Made by a program: the position numbers and the translations under genes. A stretch of 64,000 bases of DNA, taken from positions 496,001 to 560,000 of the forward strand of contig CANTFK010000986.1 of NCBI GenBank assembly GCA_947646735.1. The letters are read 5' to 3'. Below, in pieces: positions 18,520-29,696 of the stretch; the first letter of the stretch is position 1, and every line of letters starts with the position of its first letter. Source of the DNA: Peronospora farinosa (lineage: Eukaryota > Oomycota > Peronosporomycetes > Peronosporales > Peronosporaceae). The notes below the pieces were generated by a model. That model was given only the letters and a program-made list of their open reading frames with translations. It had not been told where the DNA came from and ran no database searches.

Positions 18520-20982
18520 TTAGTGCTCGGGACGCCACAACCACGTGGCGTCTTTCTTCAAGAGTGACGACAAAGGCTGGATAGAACCAGCATAATCCTT
18601 CGTATACTTGTGCAAATAATTAGCCAAGCCGAGCCACTGGCGCAACTCCGTAGAGTTCTTGGGCGTGGGCCAAGAACAGATGGACGACACCTTCTCTGGA
18701 TCAGCTCGAACTCCCGATTTACTCACATAGCAACCTAACACCGGAATCTCCGGTGCACAAAAGAGACACTTCTTGAGATTCGCGTACAACTTGTTGTCCC
18801 GCATAACTTGAAACACTTGCTTCAGGTGTTGAAGGTGAACTTGGACATCGTTGAGGTTGCCCTCGGCGCGACTATGGACAAAGATATCGTCAAAATAACT
18901 TGGGGCAAAGTTCCGAAGAGGTCTCAACACTTGAGACACCATGCAATTGAAAGTGGCCGGAGCGTTCTTCAACCCTTGTGGCATTACCAGCCACTCCCAT
19001 AACATGCCACTCGGGGTGCTCACCGCGGTGAGTGGGATATCGCTCGGTCGCATCAGAATCTGGTAAAAGCCATCGGTCAAGTCGATGGCACTGAAGATGA
19101 CACTACCTGACATGGAATTCAGCACCATGTCCTTCCTGGGAATTGGCGTTTGCGCAGGAATAGTGGCATCATTCAACTTATTGAACGCATGCACTATCCG
19201 CCAGCCTCCCGTAGCCTTGTTCACGCAGAAGTTTGGACTCGAATGTGGTGAGATACTCTCCCGCACATGAACCGCTTTGCGGCGGCCTTCAAAGAATGCG
19301 TCAATAGCTTCGACTTGATCTCGAGGCAACGGCCACTGCCGTGTCACACAATACTTCGACCCTGGCACGAGATCAATCTCGTGCCGAACACCGCGGTCCG
19401 CAGGAAGTTCAGCCGGGATCTTGTCCGGGAACACGTCTGCATATTCACGAGCAATGTCGTAGACGGGGTTACCAGACTCTCGCAGGGACTCCCATGACTG
19501 TGATGCAAACCTTTCTTCACGCGCAGACTTCGGCTCAGCGCTTCGAGGACGCGCCATATGCTCCTCGTTTTCCACGGTAACCACCTCGTTGGTGATTAGA
19601 CACACTTGTTCCACAGTGCCTCCCTTAAGGTCACGTAGGAAATGCTTCCAGGAAAGCCCTGGAAGACTTGTAATGGAAGACGCATTACGAGGAGGACTCT
19701 CGACCTCGATATATTGGCGCCTTTGTGGACTCCCTTCCACGTACACGATAGCGTGGACACATTCCAACGCTAAATTCTCGGTGCTGTTGTCCCCATCGTG
19801 CTTCGAGTCACTACTCGAAGCTGGCGAACCGCAGCCAGGTGATAAACCATCACTCCCCTCTAGGCACTGGATGTCGTCATCCAAGATGCCGGAAACACTG
19901 GACGGGAGTACCCCAAACTCGACCGTCGACACTTGATGCGGGAGCTCCTGCTCGGCCGCCGTAAACCCGTGTGGGAGCCCCTGCTCAACCACAGTATGCC
20001 CATGTGGGAACCTCGGTTCGACCACAGTGGGTGATGATGGAAACCCCGGTTCGACCATCATGCTCTCGCGTGGGAGCCCCTGCTCAACCACAATATGCCC
20101 ATGTGGGAACCTCGGTTCGACCACAGTGGGTGATGATGGGAACCCCGGTTCGACCATCATGCTCTCGCGTGGGGACTCCTGTCCGTCCACGTCACACTCG
20201 CTGGCGAGCTCTTGCTCGTCGCCACAATGCTCTTGTGGGAGCCCCTGCTCGACCACAATAGGTGCAGATGGGAACCCCGGTTCAACCACTGCATTCACGT
20301 GCGGGAACCCCTGTTCAACCGCATTAATGACGCGCGGGAACCCCTGTTCGACCGCGTCGTCCACGTCGTCCTCTTCGCTCTGTAGCGAGGAGTCACTGTC
20401 ACTTGTGTCTCGAAGAACAGCACAAGCAGTGCAGAGAGGGCCATCGCTCGCTCTGTGCACCGCCAACGTCGTGGAATCACGATCCACGACTGTGACGTTC
20501 GGCCAGTCACTTGGAGATACCAAGAGTTGGGTAAACACTTCACTGACATCGAACTTGCGTCGACGTCTCACTGATCTGGCTAGCCAGTCGATCTGGGGCT
20601 TATAACGTGCCAACCATGGCATGCCCAGTATGCAATCGAATGCATAATTCATTGCGATCACCAAGAAATCATCATTACTGCGAAAGCCATCAAACGTATA
20701 CGGCAACGACACTTCGCGCCGCGATACGCGGTGTGGTTTTCCGTCAGCCAACTTGACGACGACTTGGCCAGGTCCCTCACGGACCCGAATGCCGGGAGGC
20801 AGCATCGACAAACAAGATTCACGAAAGAAATTGTTTGTTGCTCCTGAGTCCAGGAGTGCTCGCAGAGGTCGCCGGACGCCGGCGACATGTAAACTGACAA
20901 TAATCAGACGTGAATCACCGCTCGTAGTGGTGGCATTTAACCATGCGCGTAGCGCAGGAGGACAGGAAGGTTGGGCTGCCAC
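18520..20982 (-). CDS. E2 protease-reverse transcriptase
   Basis: An intact frame of 820 codons. The protease domain (residues about 25-160) has Leu-Asp-Ser-Gly-Ala-Thr and the Phe-Asp-Cys-Ile-Leu-Gly-Met-Pro-Trp end. A long linker (about 205-355) is built of 11-residue repeats (separate entry). RT occupies about 490-780: a Pro-Asn-Phe-Cys-Val finger block, Phe-Ser-Ala-Ile-Asp-Leu with the first Asp, Leu-Val-Met-Pro-Gln-Gly-Leu, and the active site Tyr-Phe-Asp-Asp. It ends with the thumb/connection segment, and the stop TAG at 18520 separates it from RNase H. All RT catalytic Asp residues are present. The proteins would act in the cytoplasmic virus-like particle. Confidence 0.9.
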   Translation of the reverse strand: MAAQPSCPPALRAWLNATTTSGDSRLIIVSLHVAGVRRPLRALLDSGATNNFFRESCLSMLPPGIRVREGPGQVVVKLADGKPHRVSRREVSLPYTFDGFRSNDDFLVIAMNYAFDCILGMPWLARYKPQIDWLARSVRRRRKFDVSEVFTQLLVSPSDWPNVTVVDRDSTTLAVHRASDGPLCTACAVLRDTSDSDSSLQSEEDDVDDAVEQGFPRVINAVEQGFPHVNAVVEPGFPSAPIVVEQGLPQEHCGDEQELASECDVDGQESPRESMMVEPGFPSSPTVVEPRFPHGHIVVEQGLPRESMMVEPGFPSSPTVVEPRFPHGHTVVEQGLPHGFTAAEQELPHQVSTVEFGVLPSSVSGILDDDIQCLEGSDGLSPGCGSPASSSDSKHDGDNSTENLALECVHAIVYVEGSPQRRQYIEVESPPRNASSITSLPGLSWKHFLRDLKGGTVEQVCLITNEVVTVENEEHMARPRSAEPKSAREERFASQSWESLRESGNPVYDIAREYADVFPDKIPAELPADRGVRHEIDLVPGSKYCVTRQWPLPRDQVEAIDAFFEGRRKAVHVRESISPHSSPNFCVNKATGGWRIVHAFNKLNDATIPAQTPIPRKDMVLNSMSGSVIFSAIDLTDGFYQILMRPSDIPLTAVSTPSGMLWEWLVMPQGLKNAPATFNCMVSQVLRPLRNFAPSYFDDIFVHSRAEGNLNDVQVHLQHLKQVFQVMRDNKLYANLKKCLFCAPEIPVLGCYVSKSGVRADPEKVSSICSWPTPKNSTELRQWLGLANYLHKYTKDYAGSIQPLSSLLKKDATWLWRPEH
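19935..20365 (-). repeat. 11-residue tandem repeats between protease and RT of E2
   Basis: About thirteen units of form Val-Val-Glu-(Gln/Pro)-Gly-(Phe/Leu)-Pro plus four variable residues follow each other. Sets of three units (about 99 bases) are nearly identical at 19971-20070 and 20070-20169. The array keeps the reading frame and lies in the normally variable linker upstream of RT. Confidence 0.8.
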
Positions 20983-21026
20983 CGGGGGACCCGGACCTCC
21001 GTTCCAACCAGTAGGGCGCCCTGCAC

Positions 21027-22074
21027 CTACTGGTCCCGACCGTTTTTTGGACGTGCGGCCGGTACAGCACCCTCATGATGGGCGTCCACTACTTGCACTG
21101 ATAATGGGGCTGGCGCACGGCACTCTGCCGCGCAATGTCCTGGCTTGCGACAACGAAAGCAAACCATTGGACGCCCGGTGCGAGCGTCACCTTTATGATG
21201 AAAGACACGTCGCCGGTCACCCGACGACTCAATAACGTCGATCTCCATAGGTCTGGACCAGAAGGCCGGGTAACGGTGACGACCGAGGGTTTGGCATATG
21301 CCTTTGTGACCCTAAAGTATTCACGGAGTGCGATGGCAAATGCCTCCTCCAATGTGGCAGGCTCGGCGCGCTCCAGCGATAAGCGGGTCTGCCCCTCACG
21401 CATACCATCCACAAAGACATTCACCTGCGTGTACATGTCCATGGGGTGCTGATAATACACGACGCCAGATGCCTAGCCATCTGTACGTAGTCGCGCATCG
21501 CCATTTTACCCTGTCGCATCGACAGGAATCTTGATCGCACCAGTTTCTCCTCTTGTGGTGGCTCGAAGGCAAGACGGAGATCGTCCTGGATGGTATCCAA
21601 GGTGGAGAATGCGTGCTCGTCCACAACGAGCTTACCAAGGGCCCACTCCTTGGCCTTCCCGGTGAGGCGGGAAAGAAGAAAGTTGACCTTCACCTGTGGA
21701 GCCTCAAGAAGTCTTGAGGCGATGGCGATATCAACTTCTCGGAACCACCGATTCAGCGATAACCGGTCCTTACCTTCTCCTGAGATGGAGGAGGTTTCTA
21801 TCTTCACGGCCTCATTACGTGAAGGTCGCGAGGGAGTTAAGCCTCGCCGGTTGGATTCGGCGAGCTCGCGTGCCATAAACTCATGTATGGCGAGACGTTG
21901 AGCATCAGGGGTCGCTGATCTCATCAGCGACGCGACGAATGCCTCTCCCGATATCGCCGCGAGGCGATTAAGGGCATTCCACTCAACACCAGTAAGATGG
22001 GGGAAGGTCGCGTGCTCCAGAAATAAATCTGGAGCGTCAAAGTACGACGATTTGCTCATCCCAAACTCGGGCAT
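21027..22074 (-). pseudogene. E2 gag with CCHC knuckle
   Basis: It begins with ATG at 22074, 26 bases inside the 5' LTR. An N-terminal helical part is followed by a capsid-like domain with [11 protein letters not shown] and Phe-Glu-Pro-Pro (residues about 135-180). The first frame ends at 21421. The rest continues in the overlapping frame 21460-21089 and the last part in 21248-21027, with a C-x2-C-x4-H-x4-C knuckle (Cys-Phe-Arg-Cys ... His-Cys-Ala-Ala-Glu-Cys, about 21165-21125). Two small frame changes therefore interrupt an otherwise well preserved gag. Confidence 0.85.
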
Positions 22075-22100
22075 AGGAAGGACTACTAAGTGCTACCAGG

Positions 22101-22438
22101 TGTAACGGGGCTAGAACGTACCGTCACTAGCTTACACGTGCGCTTGAGGAAGACTCAAGCCCAAGTATTAGGTATTAAGTAAATTTAACTCTGATTTTTA
22201 TTTTGGTTTTAATTCGTACTAATTACGAAGATTTTAGTCGTAATAAATACGACAGTGTTCCCGCCTTTCGGGAACCACACAATTTCAGGTTGATTTATCA
22301 TTGGTCCATATTGGGGACTTTAGGCCCAATAATAACCCAATAATAAATTACCAAGCTGTGCCCGCTATTCGGGCCCAGCACCTGCCTACATATGTAATTG
22401 TTTATTCATATGAATACTATGTAATGTAGCCCATTACA
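22101..22438 (-). repeat. E2 5' LTR (right) and primer site
   Basis: This is the partner of 14644-14981. On the - strand its inner end is followed by CC and then TGGTAGCACTTAG (22087-22098), a primer binding site beginning with the TGG that pairs with a tRNA CCA end. E3 has the nearly identical TGGTAGCACTTCG next to its 5' LTR, so both lineages use the same tRNA type. Confidence 0.85.
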
Positions 22439-22443
22439 TTATC

Positions 22444-22984
22444 AAGCAAAGCTTGATGCATTCGCCAGTATTGGCGATTGCCGATCAAGACAGACCATTT
22501 CATGTGGTCTGTGACGCCAGTGATTTTGCAATCGGCTGTGCACTGATGCAATATGATACAGACGGCGCAGAGCGTGTCGTCTGTTATCAATCGCGTCAGC
22601 TGCAACCGGCTGAGCGCAATTACCCGGTGCATGACAAGGAACTCCTTGCCATGAAGTATGCACTGGCCAAGTTTCGCGTCTATCTCTTCGGAGATAGACC
22701 GTTTATAGTGTATACAGACCATGCGTCATTACGCACGGCTGTAAACAGTCCACATATCTCGCAACGAATGGCGAGATGATTGTCGTTATTCGCGGAGTAC
22801 AACTTCTCCGTGGAGTATAAACCGGGACGACTTAACCTTGTCGCCGATGCTCTTTCACGTCGGCCTGACCTAGAGCAGACTGTGCGATCCGGCAGTGATG
22901 TGAACACCACTGTCTCCACGCTGAGTACCAGCGTCTTGTCGTCTATTTTACTCGACGACATTAGAATGACATGCGCACAAGATA
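22444..22984 (+). pseudogene. E3 RNase H (inverted block, right of E2)
   Basis: Pol of E3 resumes here in the frame left at 14643. The RNase H landmarks are Val-Val-Cys-Asp-Ala-Ser-Asp-Phe (about 22500-22523, first catalytic Asp kept), His-Asp-Lys-Glu-Leu-Leu-Ala, Tyr-Thr-Asp-His-Ala-Ser-Leu, and, after a TGA at 22777-22779, the tether ending Leu-Ser-Arg-Arg-Pro-Asp (about 22870). Coding continues to an Asp-Ser-Asp-Leu-Val segment near 22985. There the expected integrase linker is missing, because the inversion breakpoint is reached; the linker is found instead on the - strand at about 11590. Confidence 0.85.
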
Positions 22985-23062
22985 GTGATCTTGTGCGCCT
23001 GATGGTCGTCAAATTCATGTTATATGAACTTGGCGATGGTTGCATGTTGGTCGTCTCCGCTA

Positions 23063-24301
23063 TGTGGCGAAGCGAAAGAGTGAAGTTGGTAAAGTGTGAT
23101 CACATATTTTTGGTTAAGTCCGAAATGTCCAATATGGATGAATCGCGATCCCGCAGAAAAAGTTTCGAGATGATGGAAAATGGATGGAAAAAAGTGAATG
23201 GTGGAGTTCGCAGTTCTATGTGGAGTTAACTATGGCCTAGAAACTACGCAATTGCGATCTCAGGTATTTTTCGATGGTGACCCGCGTGAACGCGATCGCT
23301 AAGAAGGAGGATTGGTACATCCAAGTATGTGGAAGACGGTCTGGTGTGGATCACGTCGCTATACAATACTGGAATGAGGTGGACATGACATGTCATATAG
23401 ATGTACCATCTCACATTACCCGAGGAACGGTGAAGAGGACAAGTCGTGATTCGGCGGACCGCGATCCGATACTAATTGTTAGTACCGCGATCCGATACTA
23501 AAATAAGTACCGCGATCCAATACTAATTATTAGTACCGCGATCCGATACTAATTATTAGTACCGCGATCCGATACTAATTATTAGTACCGCGATCCGATA
23601 CAAAAAATGGTATTAGATCCAATCGAGGTAGCGATCCATCCAGATCGCGGCGATATTGGAGTGGACCACATTACAAGATCTGATTTTTTGAAAGGGCGAT
23701 ACGTGGCAATAGATCCTGAGCTACAGATAGGCAAGATCATAGGTTTTGGTATTTGATTAGTTAACATTAAACAGAGTTCAATTTGCTTCTAAGTACACGT
23801 GTCGACTTCTCTATTCCGGGAAGGATATTTGGCCTCCTGACGCCGAGACTATCGACTACAAGTGCACCCTGGATTGTTTTGGCCAGGTGAAAGAATTCTT
23901 AACACAACAACTCAACTGCTATTGGACGCAGAAATAACAAGTAAGGGCAAGGAAAGCAAGTGCAGAACGGATCAAGTGGTCAGAATGTTCTGCTCAAGTG
24001 GTCAGAAGATTCAAGCTTCGCCTTATTGGACTATTGGGATCTATTGGTACGATCAACAAACAAGTGCTCGGTCGATCTTGTAAAGATTTCCACAAGATCA
24101 CCAAAGCCCCTATCCCTAACCCGATTAGGATCAACATCGACTCAAGTCCACCGAGAGAGCAACCCGCCCTACCGACGGGTACACAAGGTGAGGAAGGCTA
24201 TATACACGGAATCGGGGTACCCCCTCCGTTTGTCGGTCGCCTGGGCGCCAGTGGAGACGTTGGAATCGCATCAGCAATTTTGCGAATCCCACTCCACCAC
24301 A
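23063..24301 (+). repeat. E4 5' LTR with primer binding site
   Basis: It starts TGTGGCGAAG and ends CCACCACA. The primer site TGGTGCGCGTGCCCGGA starts at 24303; its complement (CCGGGCACGCGCACCA) has the form of a tRNA 3' end, but the tRNA is not named here. A 26-base unit (TAGTACCGCGATCCGATACT...) is repeated about five times at 23457-23603, with irregular copies differing from the right LTR. No gene is seen inside. Confidence 0.9.
23457..23603 (+). repeat. 26-base tandem repeats in E4 LTR
   Basis: About five copies of a unit containing CCGCGATCCGATACTAAT lie head to tail. The matching array in the right LTR is at 34985-35132. The two arrays have diverged internally (for example AAAATAAG versus TTTAAGC) while keeping the same total length. 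Each unit contains two GATC or GATAC steps. Confidence 0.85.
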
Positions 24302-24377
24302 ATGGTGCGCGTGCCCGGATCTTCTGGTGACTCGGGATTTTACCATGAGTCCCTTAGAGAAGATGTAAAGGTCAAAA

Positions 24378-26579
24378 TTGAACCTGGGACTGAAGCGTCA
24401 GCGGCAAAGGGATCACCGTAGACGTGTGAAGAAAAAAGATCCCCGGATCATCAGCGTTTTGGGAGGGGCGCAGATGAAAAGAAATTTAAGGAGGATCATC
24501 AAGAGATTGATCTGGAAGAAAAACCTCTACCCCCTCCCCAGGTCCTTTCGAGGACCCCTGCGGATCGCGTTGCAAAACGCGATCCGCTGGATAAAAATCC
24601 TACGATTAAAACCGAAGGAAATGTATTCAAAACCACTCCGAATTCGAAAAAGAAGAAGAATTCGAAGCCATCTCGAGTGAAGATGAAGGCGCCTGAGTCG
24701 GATCGTGATGATGCCGACATGAAGCTGGCGCAGGAGGAAGACAAGGCGAAAGGATGGAAACTAGATCAGCTGGAATGGTGTTTGCATTGGAAGGCGCTTA
24801 AAGATCTGTTGTCAAACGATCCCGTTCTACTGATTTTGAAACCGAAGTTGATTGGATCGCTGCGAGGACCAATTTCAGCTCCCATTCCGACACCGAACCA
24901 GTTGGAAGCGATCCGTCGGCTTATAGAGTTGCTCCAGAACGCTGGATTCACCGCTGCAGCTTTTGACGCACAGGTGCTGTTGGAATGCGATCATGATCGA
25001 GTGATTCAAGCAGGGTGATCTCTTTTTTCGAAGCTAGTTTCGCTAATTAGAGAGCACGATCCGGTGGATCAGACGATCCAGCTGATTGCAGATATATCAA
25101 AAGGATATCATACGGGATCTTTGCAATATATGTCAGCGGAATCTGAAGGGGAGTCGGATGGCTCGATTAATATGCAGCGAATATCACTTGGACCAGCTGG
25201 TACAGTGCATATCCGCGAACGACTGGCACCTGTTAAGGCCGTAGAACAATCGACGACGGCACTCACAGCTGAAGACATGAATGTGACTGGATCAGTTCAT
25301 TGCAATCCTATTTTGAAGCTGATATGAGAAATTACGAGCAGGATCAAGCTCGCATGATCTCCAGTCGATCCGCGATCCCCACAAACACCCCAAAAGTTTG
25401 CATCTCGGATGTGGACCTGGAATCGGCCGAATCGCGTCAATCGCGATCCAATAATTACGATCCAGACTATTTGGGGTTGGAGGATCTAAGACGACCACAA
25501 GTGGAAAGTGCAGGCATTGTACCTAATGGTGGACTTGTCCACGCAGCGAATTCGAATGTCTGCGATCGCAGATCTAATAGAATTTACAGAACGGTACAAG
25601 GATGAAGATCGAGCGAGAAGCTAGGTTAACAAGGCCAAGTCGGCGTTCTTACGCTATCAAGCCCCGGATGATGAAAAATGTCTAGTATTTGGTAATTTAC
25701 TCACGGGGCCGGCACGAAATTGGTATAGCCAGTTAAGTCGATCCACTCGGAATTCTTGGAAGTCGTTGTTGGAAACCTTCATGATCCAGTATTGTGGATA
25801 TGGTATGTCTGTCGGGAGACAATATTACCATGCTAAGAAGCGATCCGATGACATGCCATTGGAATATTTGTATCGGCTGAATGTAGCCGCGATCCGAACA
25901 AAAAATTCCATTCGGGAGGGATCGCCTTCAATTCGTCGAAAACATGTGGAGAATTTTTTGGTAGACTTGATGATCGCGATCTGGCTAAGCAGTTGACGTT
26001 GTTACGCCTTGGAGACGCCGACGATATGGAAGAAACTCTGCGAACTTATCAACGCATGGAAGGAAGACAGTATCCGAGTGCAATGGGGTCAAGCAAATTT
26101 CATCAGCGATCTTCGTCGGCTTCCACTCCGGCACCCTCAAAACCAACTCGTGCCGTGAGATCGATTCGTCTGGAAGGCAGTAGCAGTGAGTCAGACTGGA
26201 TCAGACGCAAAAACAGATCGACGCAACCTTTGCGGGCTACAATACCGGATCGCGTGAAAAAATTCAGTGATCAACGTGCGAGATCGGACCATTTGGATCA
26301 AGATCGTGGTCCAGATCGCGTGGTGAATCAGAAGGCTTGTACCCATTGTGGGTCGAAGAAACACGATGATCGTGGATGCTGGAAGAGATAACGTGTCAAG
26401 AGTGTGGTCGTAAGGGACATCCTTCAGATAAATGTTTCTACACATGTACTGCCTGCGGAGATGTTCATGAGAATGGAAAATGTAGAATTGAAGAATTCTA
26501 CAAGATGATATGCAAGTGGTATGTCCCAACCAATCATGCTGGAATGCTCCCGCCGAAGGCTGAAGAAACGTTAAACTAA
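24378..26579 (+). pseudogene. E4 gag with three zinc knuckles
   Basis: Gag is read in pieces: 24677-25018, 25064-25327, 25300-25605, about 25560-25996 and 25993-26579. A Pro-Ala-Arg-Asn-Trp-Tyr block near 25700 and Gln-Tyr-Tyr-His-Ala-Lys-Lys-x-x-Asp-Asp near 25830 mark the capsid-type retrotransposon gag domain. Three knuckles follow at about 26337-26378 and 26393-26434 (both C-x2-C-x4-H-x4-C) and 26444-26482 (one residue shorter). The upstream 24378-25018 part is strongly basic and charged. Stops at 25016, 25325 and 26389 and frame changes mean that no complete Gag can be made. Confidence 0.75.
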
Positions 26580-26886
26580 AACGCTCGCCAAATTGGAATC
26601 TGGTACGAGCCGAGCGTTCTAGGCTCTGTATTTATGCATTTGTGGAAAAAAGATCGACAGATCAAGGTGTTAATACTCGGATCGACCAGACTGATACATG
26701 TGAAGATTCAAAATTCTGCGTTCAATATCAAGTGTCGTAAGAGCGGATGAATATGCCCGATCGCTGGCAAAAATGGAGCTCGATTTAGCACCAGTTGAAT
26801 CACGGGGATATTGAAAATATCATACCCCAGGAAAATAATTCAAGCAAGCCAAGACAACGGGCAAGATCATTAATGAAAAGGAGACT

Positions 26887-27286
26887 ATGTTATTTGATTC
26901 TGGAGCCGAAGTCTCAATCGTCGACACCACCTTTGCTCGTAAGGTAGGATGTGTCATTGACGAGAGTCAGAGGCAAGAATGTGTTGGGATTGGTGAACAC
27001 ATACATGACGGATGGTCGTACAAGAATCAAGATTACGCTGAATGGATCGCTAGTCTATTATTTCGATGCTTGGGAAAGAGATCAAGTAGGTCAAGACGCG
27101 ATCCTAGAAATGGATTTCATGGTCCCAGCTGGAATACGCCTGGATTTAGCCGATGGAACACTTTGTTTGCCGGATGAGGTCAGGATACTTCTGAATGGAC
27201 GAAAACCTCCTTACCGGGCGCGATCCGAAGTGGGTACCTACAGTAACTACGGGACCGGGTCAGATCAAGTATCTACAGCTAACTAA
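26887..27286 (+). pseudogene. E4 aspartic protease remnant
   Basis: A retropepsin start is clear: Leu-Phe-Asp-Ser-Gly-Ala-Glu-Val-Ser-Ile-Val at 26887-26920. A frame change near 27000 moves the domain into 26951-27286, which ends with Gly-Gln-Asp-Ala-Ile-Leu-Glu-Met-Asp-Phe-Met, the usual C-terminal block, and a Leu-Asp-Leu-Ala-Asp-Gly-Thr strand. The following 27290-27970 is a variable linker. It holds two 30-base units coding Asn-Asp-Arg-Asp-Leu-Ala-Asp-Leu (27790-27860). Confidence 0.75.
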
Positions 27287-27949
27287 TATCGGCGATAAAA
27301 GGTGAGTTTTAGTCATGGACCGCCAGTAGGTTGGTGGATGGTCGCTGATATGATACCTTGATCCCCAGGGTATGTTTCGGTGGGATCGCGTCGGTATAAC
27401 GAATGACAGACATTAGCGTTCGAAGCGACCACGGATCGAGAAGAAGAGCCACCGGAAAAATTTACCGGACCGCTAGTAGATAATCCTTCATACCCTACGC
27501 CGAAGAGGATCTTCGCACGTTCAAAGGAGGAAACAGAAAATGGGGCCACGGAAACGGTGAAACTCACGACACGATCCAATGATGAATGCGATGCGATAAG
27601 AGAAATCGGTGACAACAATGTGGAAGATTTAGTGATCGAAGATGAAAGTGAACAACTAGCACAATCTCCATGGTTGATCAATGCGATCAGAGGGATGTCA
27701 AATGTCGATCACGCGCAAGGTCCGTGGGGTGAAAAAAATTGCACTCACAATAACTACACACAGGAATGTATGGATCACGGCCCGACAATTAATGACCGCG
27801 ATCTGGCTGATCTGGCAATCAATGACCGCGATCTGGCCGATCTGGATCGCGATCTGCGAGAAAAAGAGCAAGCTAGTGATACTACGACTATCAACGACGA
27901 ATGTAATTTAGCCGGAGGAAGTGTAAAGATGAAGCTGGAAGACTCGACT

Positions 27950-29687
27950 GTATTATCACGAGGGTGGTGAATTGTATGTCAAAGGCGTGGATCAGCATAT
28001 GGCTGTCTTGCCTGAGATTGTGTCATCCACCGAAGAAGTTACGATTGATGATATCCAAGTGGGCGATCCGGAAGTTCCTCTAGCTAAAGACCAAGAAGGT
28101 CTACGGCAATTGATTTGGGCGAACCGACACTTACTCATCGGCAAATAAAATGCGCTTCCTCCCGCAGCTCGAGGAGCAGTATGTGACATTGATGTTGGTG
28201 GAGCAAATCCGATCGCACAACAAGTACGACCGGGCGCTCCCAGATTTCGCGAAAAGTTAGCTGACCTAATCAAAGGATTACTATTAGCCAGGATTATCCA
28301 ACCGTCGACATCACCATGGGCTTCGCCGATTGTGGTAATTAGAAAAAAGAATGGTGTCGACATCCGGTAATGTATTGAATATCGGTGGGTGAATCAACTC
28401 ACATGTACCCTATGCAGCTGATTAGCGAATTATTGCAATATATGGATAAAGCTATGTGGTATTGTTCGTTGGATATGGCCAGTGGATTTTGGGTCGTGGA
28501 AATGACCGAGCGAGCAAGGATGATTTCTGCTTTTATCACGCCGTCAGGTCTGTTCGAGTGGTTACGAATGCCGTTTGGGCTCAAAAACCTCTCCGCAGAT
28601 TTACCAACGTCTAATTGATAATGCACTGTATGGATACCTCAAGATCGGTACGGATCCAAATGCAATTGCTACAGGATCACTCGACTCCACTGATATGGTA
28701 ACGGGATCGCCAAAGCTGGTTGATGCATTTACTGAAGGCGAACCGGACACTAGCCAGAAGCCATCTGTGCTCGGCCGAAGGTGACATATTGAAATAGCAA
28801 CATCGTGGGCCTCCTTATATGATAAGGTAAAGCGATTGTTAAAAGTATGCAATGAATGTAATTTGTCGATCAGCCTCGCTAAATGTTTTTGGGGACGACG
28901 TAAGGTAGATTACCTGGGTCATCAAGTCTCACTTGCAGGAATAGAAGCTCATCCAAAGGATTTGGTATCGCTGGTGAATATTCCGTTCCCAAAAACGTTG
29001 ATTTCGATGCAATCGTTTCTGGGAAGCTTGAATTACTATAGTCGATTTGTCGAAGACTTTGCGATCTATGCGTCAGTGCTATATGAATTACGGGAAGCAG
29101 ATTTCCACGAAATCCGTTGTTCTGACAAGATAAATGCATTGGATTCGAGTATCGCCACCAGGAGCGATTCAGATCAAAACTTTGATATTGGGGGCGATCC
29201 AGATCCAGAAGGTCGGACTCGATGGGAAAAAAGCGATGATCGCAAGTACCATGTTGAAAGCCAAGATCGTTAATACCCCGATCCTCAAACATTTCGATCC
29301 AGATCGGCCTCCGTCATTGTCGTATACACAAGTAAATATGCAGTTTCAGCAGCTTTGTTGCAGGAGTATGATGGCACATACTGGCCAGTTACGTTTACAA
29401 ACCGAACGCTGAAGCCGAATGAGATCAATTACGGAATGGTCGAGAAGAAGATACTAGCTTTACTTCGGATTTTGGATATATGTTATTGCGTGATGGTCTC
29501 GCGAGAGATTAAAGTTCTTACGCGTTTCTCGACGATGGCCTGGTTGGTGCAATCCTACGGTCTCAATGGCAGGCTAGGTAGGTGGGCCGCATTATTATCG
29601 ACTTGGACGTTGGAGATCAAGAAATGTGAAAAGGGCAAAGATGAGATACTTGGTGCTCTGGCTGCAAGTGTGACTCCCCGTGAATAA
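27950..29687 (+). pseudogene. E4 reverse transcriptase and first RNase H, broken
   Basis: RT blocks are scattered over three frames. Ser-Pro-Trp-Ala-Ser-Pro-Ile-Val-Val lies near 28310, Ser-Leu-Asp-Met-Ala-Ser-Gly-Phe-Trp near 28470 (first Asp), Met-Pro-Phe-Gly-Leu-Lys-Asn near 28570, and the thumb block Val-Asp-Tyr-Leu-Gly-His-Gln-Val near 28910. The Tyr-x-Asp-Asp site expected near 28790 is not readable. An insertion-like Asp/Thr-rich stretch lies at about 28640-28780. A Ty3-type RNase H follows (Gln-Glu-Tyr-Asp-Gly-Thr-Tyr-Trp-Pro-Val near 29360). At least four stops and several frame changes make the region inactive. Confidence 0.8.
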
Positions 29688-29696
29688 GTCGATGAA

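Larger units (their letters stand above)
14640..22443 (-). mobile_element. E2: young Ty3/Gypsy element nested in E3 pol
   Basis: The LTRs 14644-14981 and 22101-22438 are both 338 bases and differ at three positions by eye. TATC occurs on both outer sides (14640-14643 and 22440-22443), the likely target duplication. The match can also be read as a 5-base duplication with one change. The 5' LTR is the right one, with gag, protease-RT, RNase H, integrase and chromodomain reading leftward. An antisense gene occupies the 3' region. Large parts of pol are still open, so this is the best preserved of the three elements that share TGTAA-starting LTRs. Confidence 0.9.

Noticed and set aside
19971..20605. 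Open + strand frames rich in Gly, Ser and Pro opposite E2 pol
   Set aside because: They are the complement of the in-frame 11-residue repeat of protease-RT; the sense frame has clear domains.
22440..23062. Separate solo RNase H element right of E2
   Set aside because: It rejoins E3 RT codon for codon across the TATC duplication, so it is the same gene split by E2.
23457..23603. Regular short repeats resembling a CRISPR array in the E4 LTR
   Set aside because: The units are contiguous 26-base tandem copies without unique spacers, occur in both LTRs, and the host is eukaryotic.
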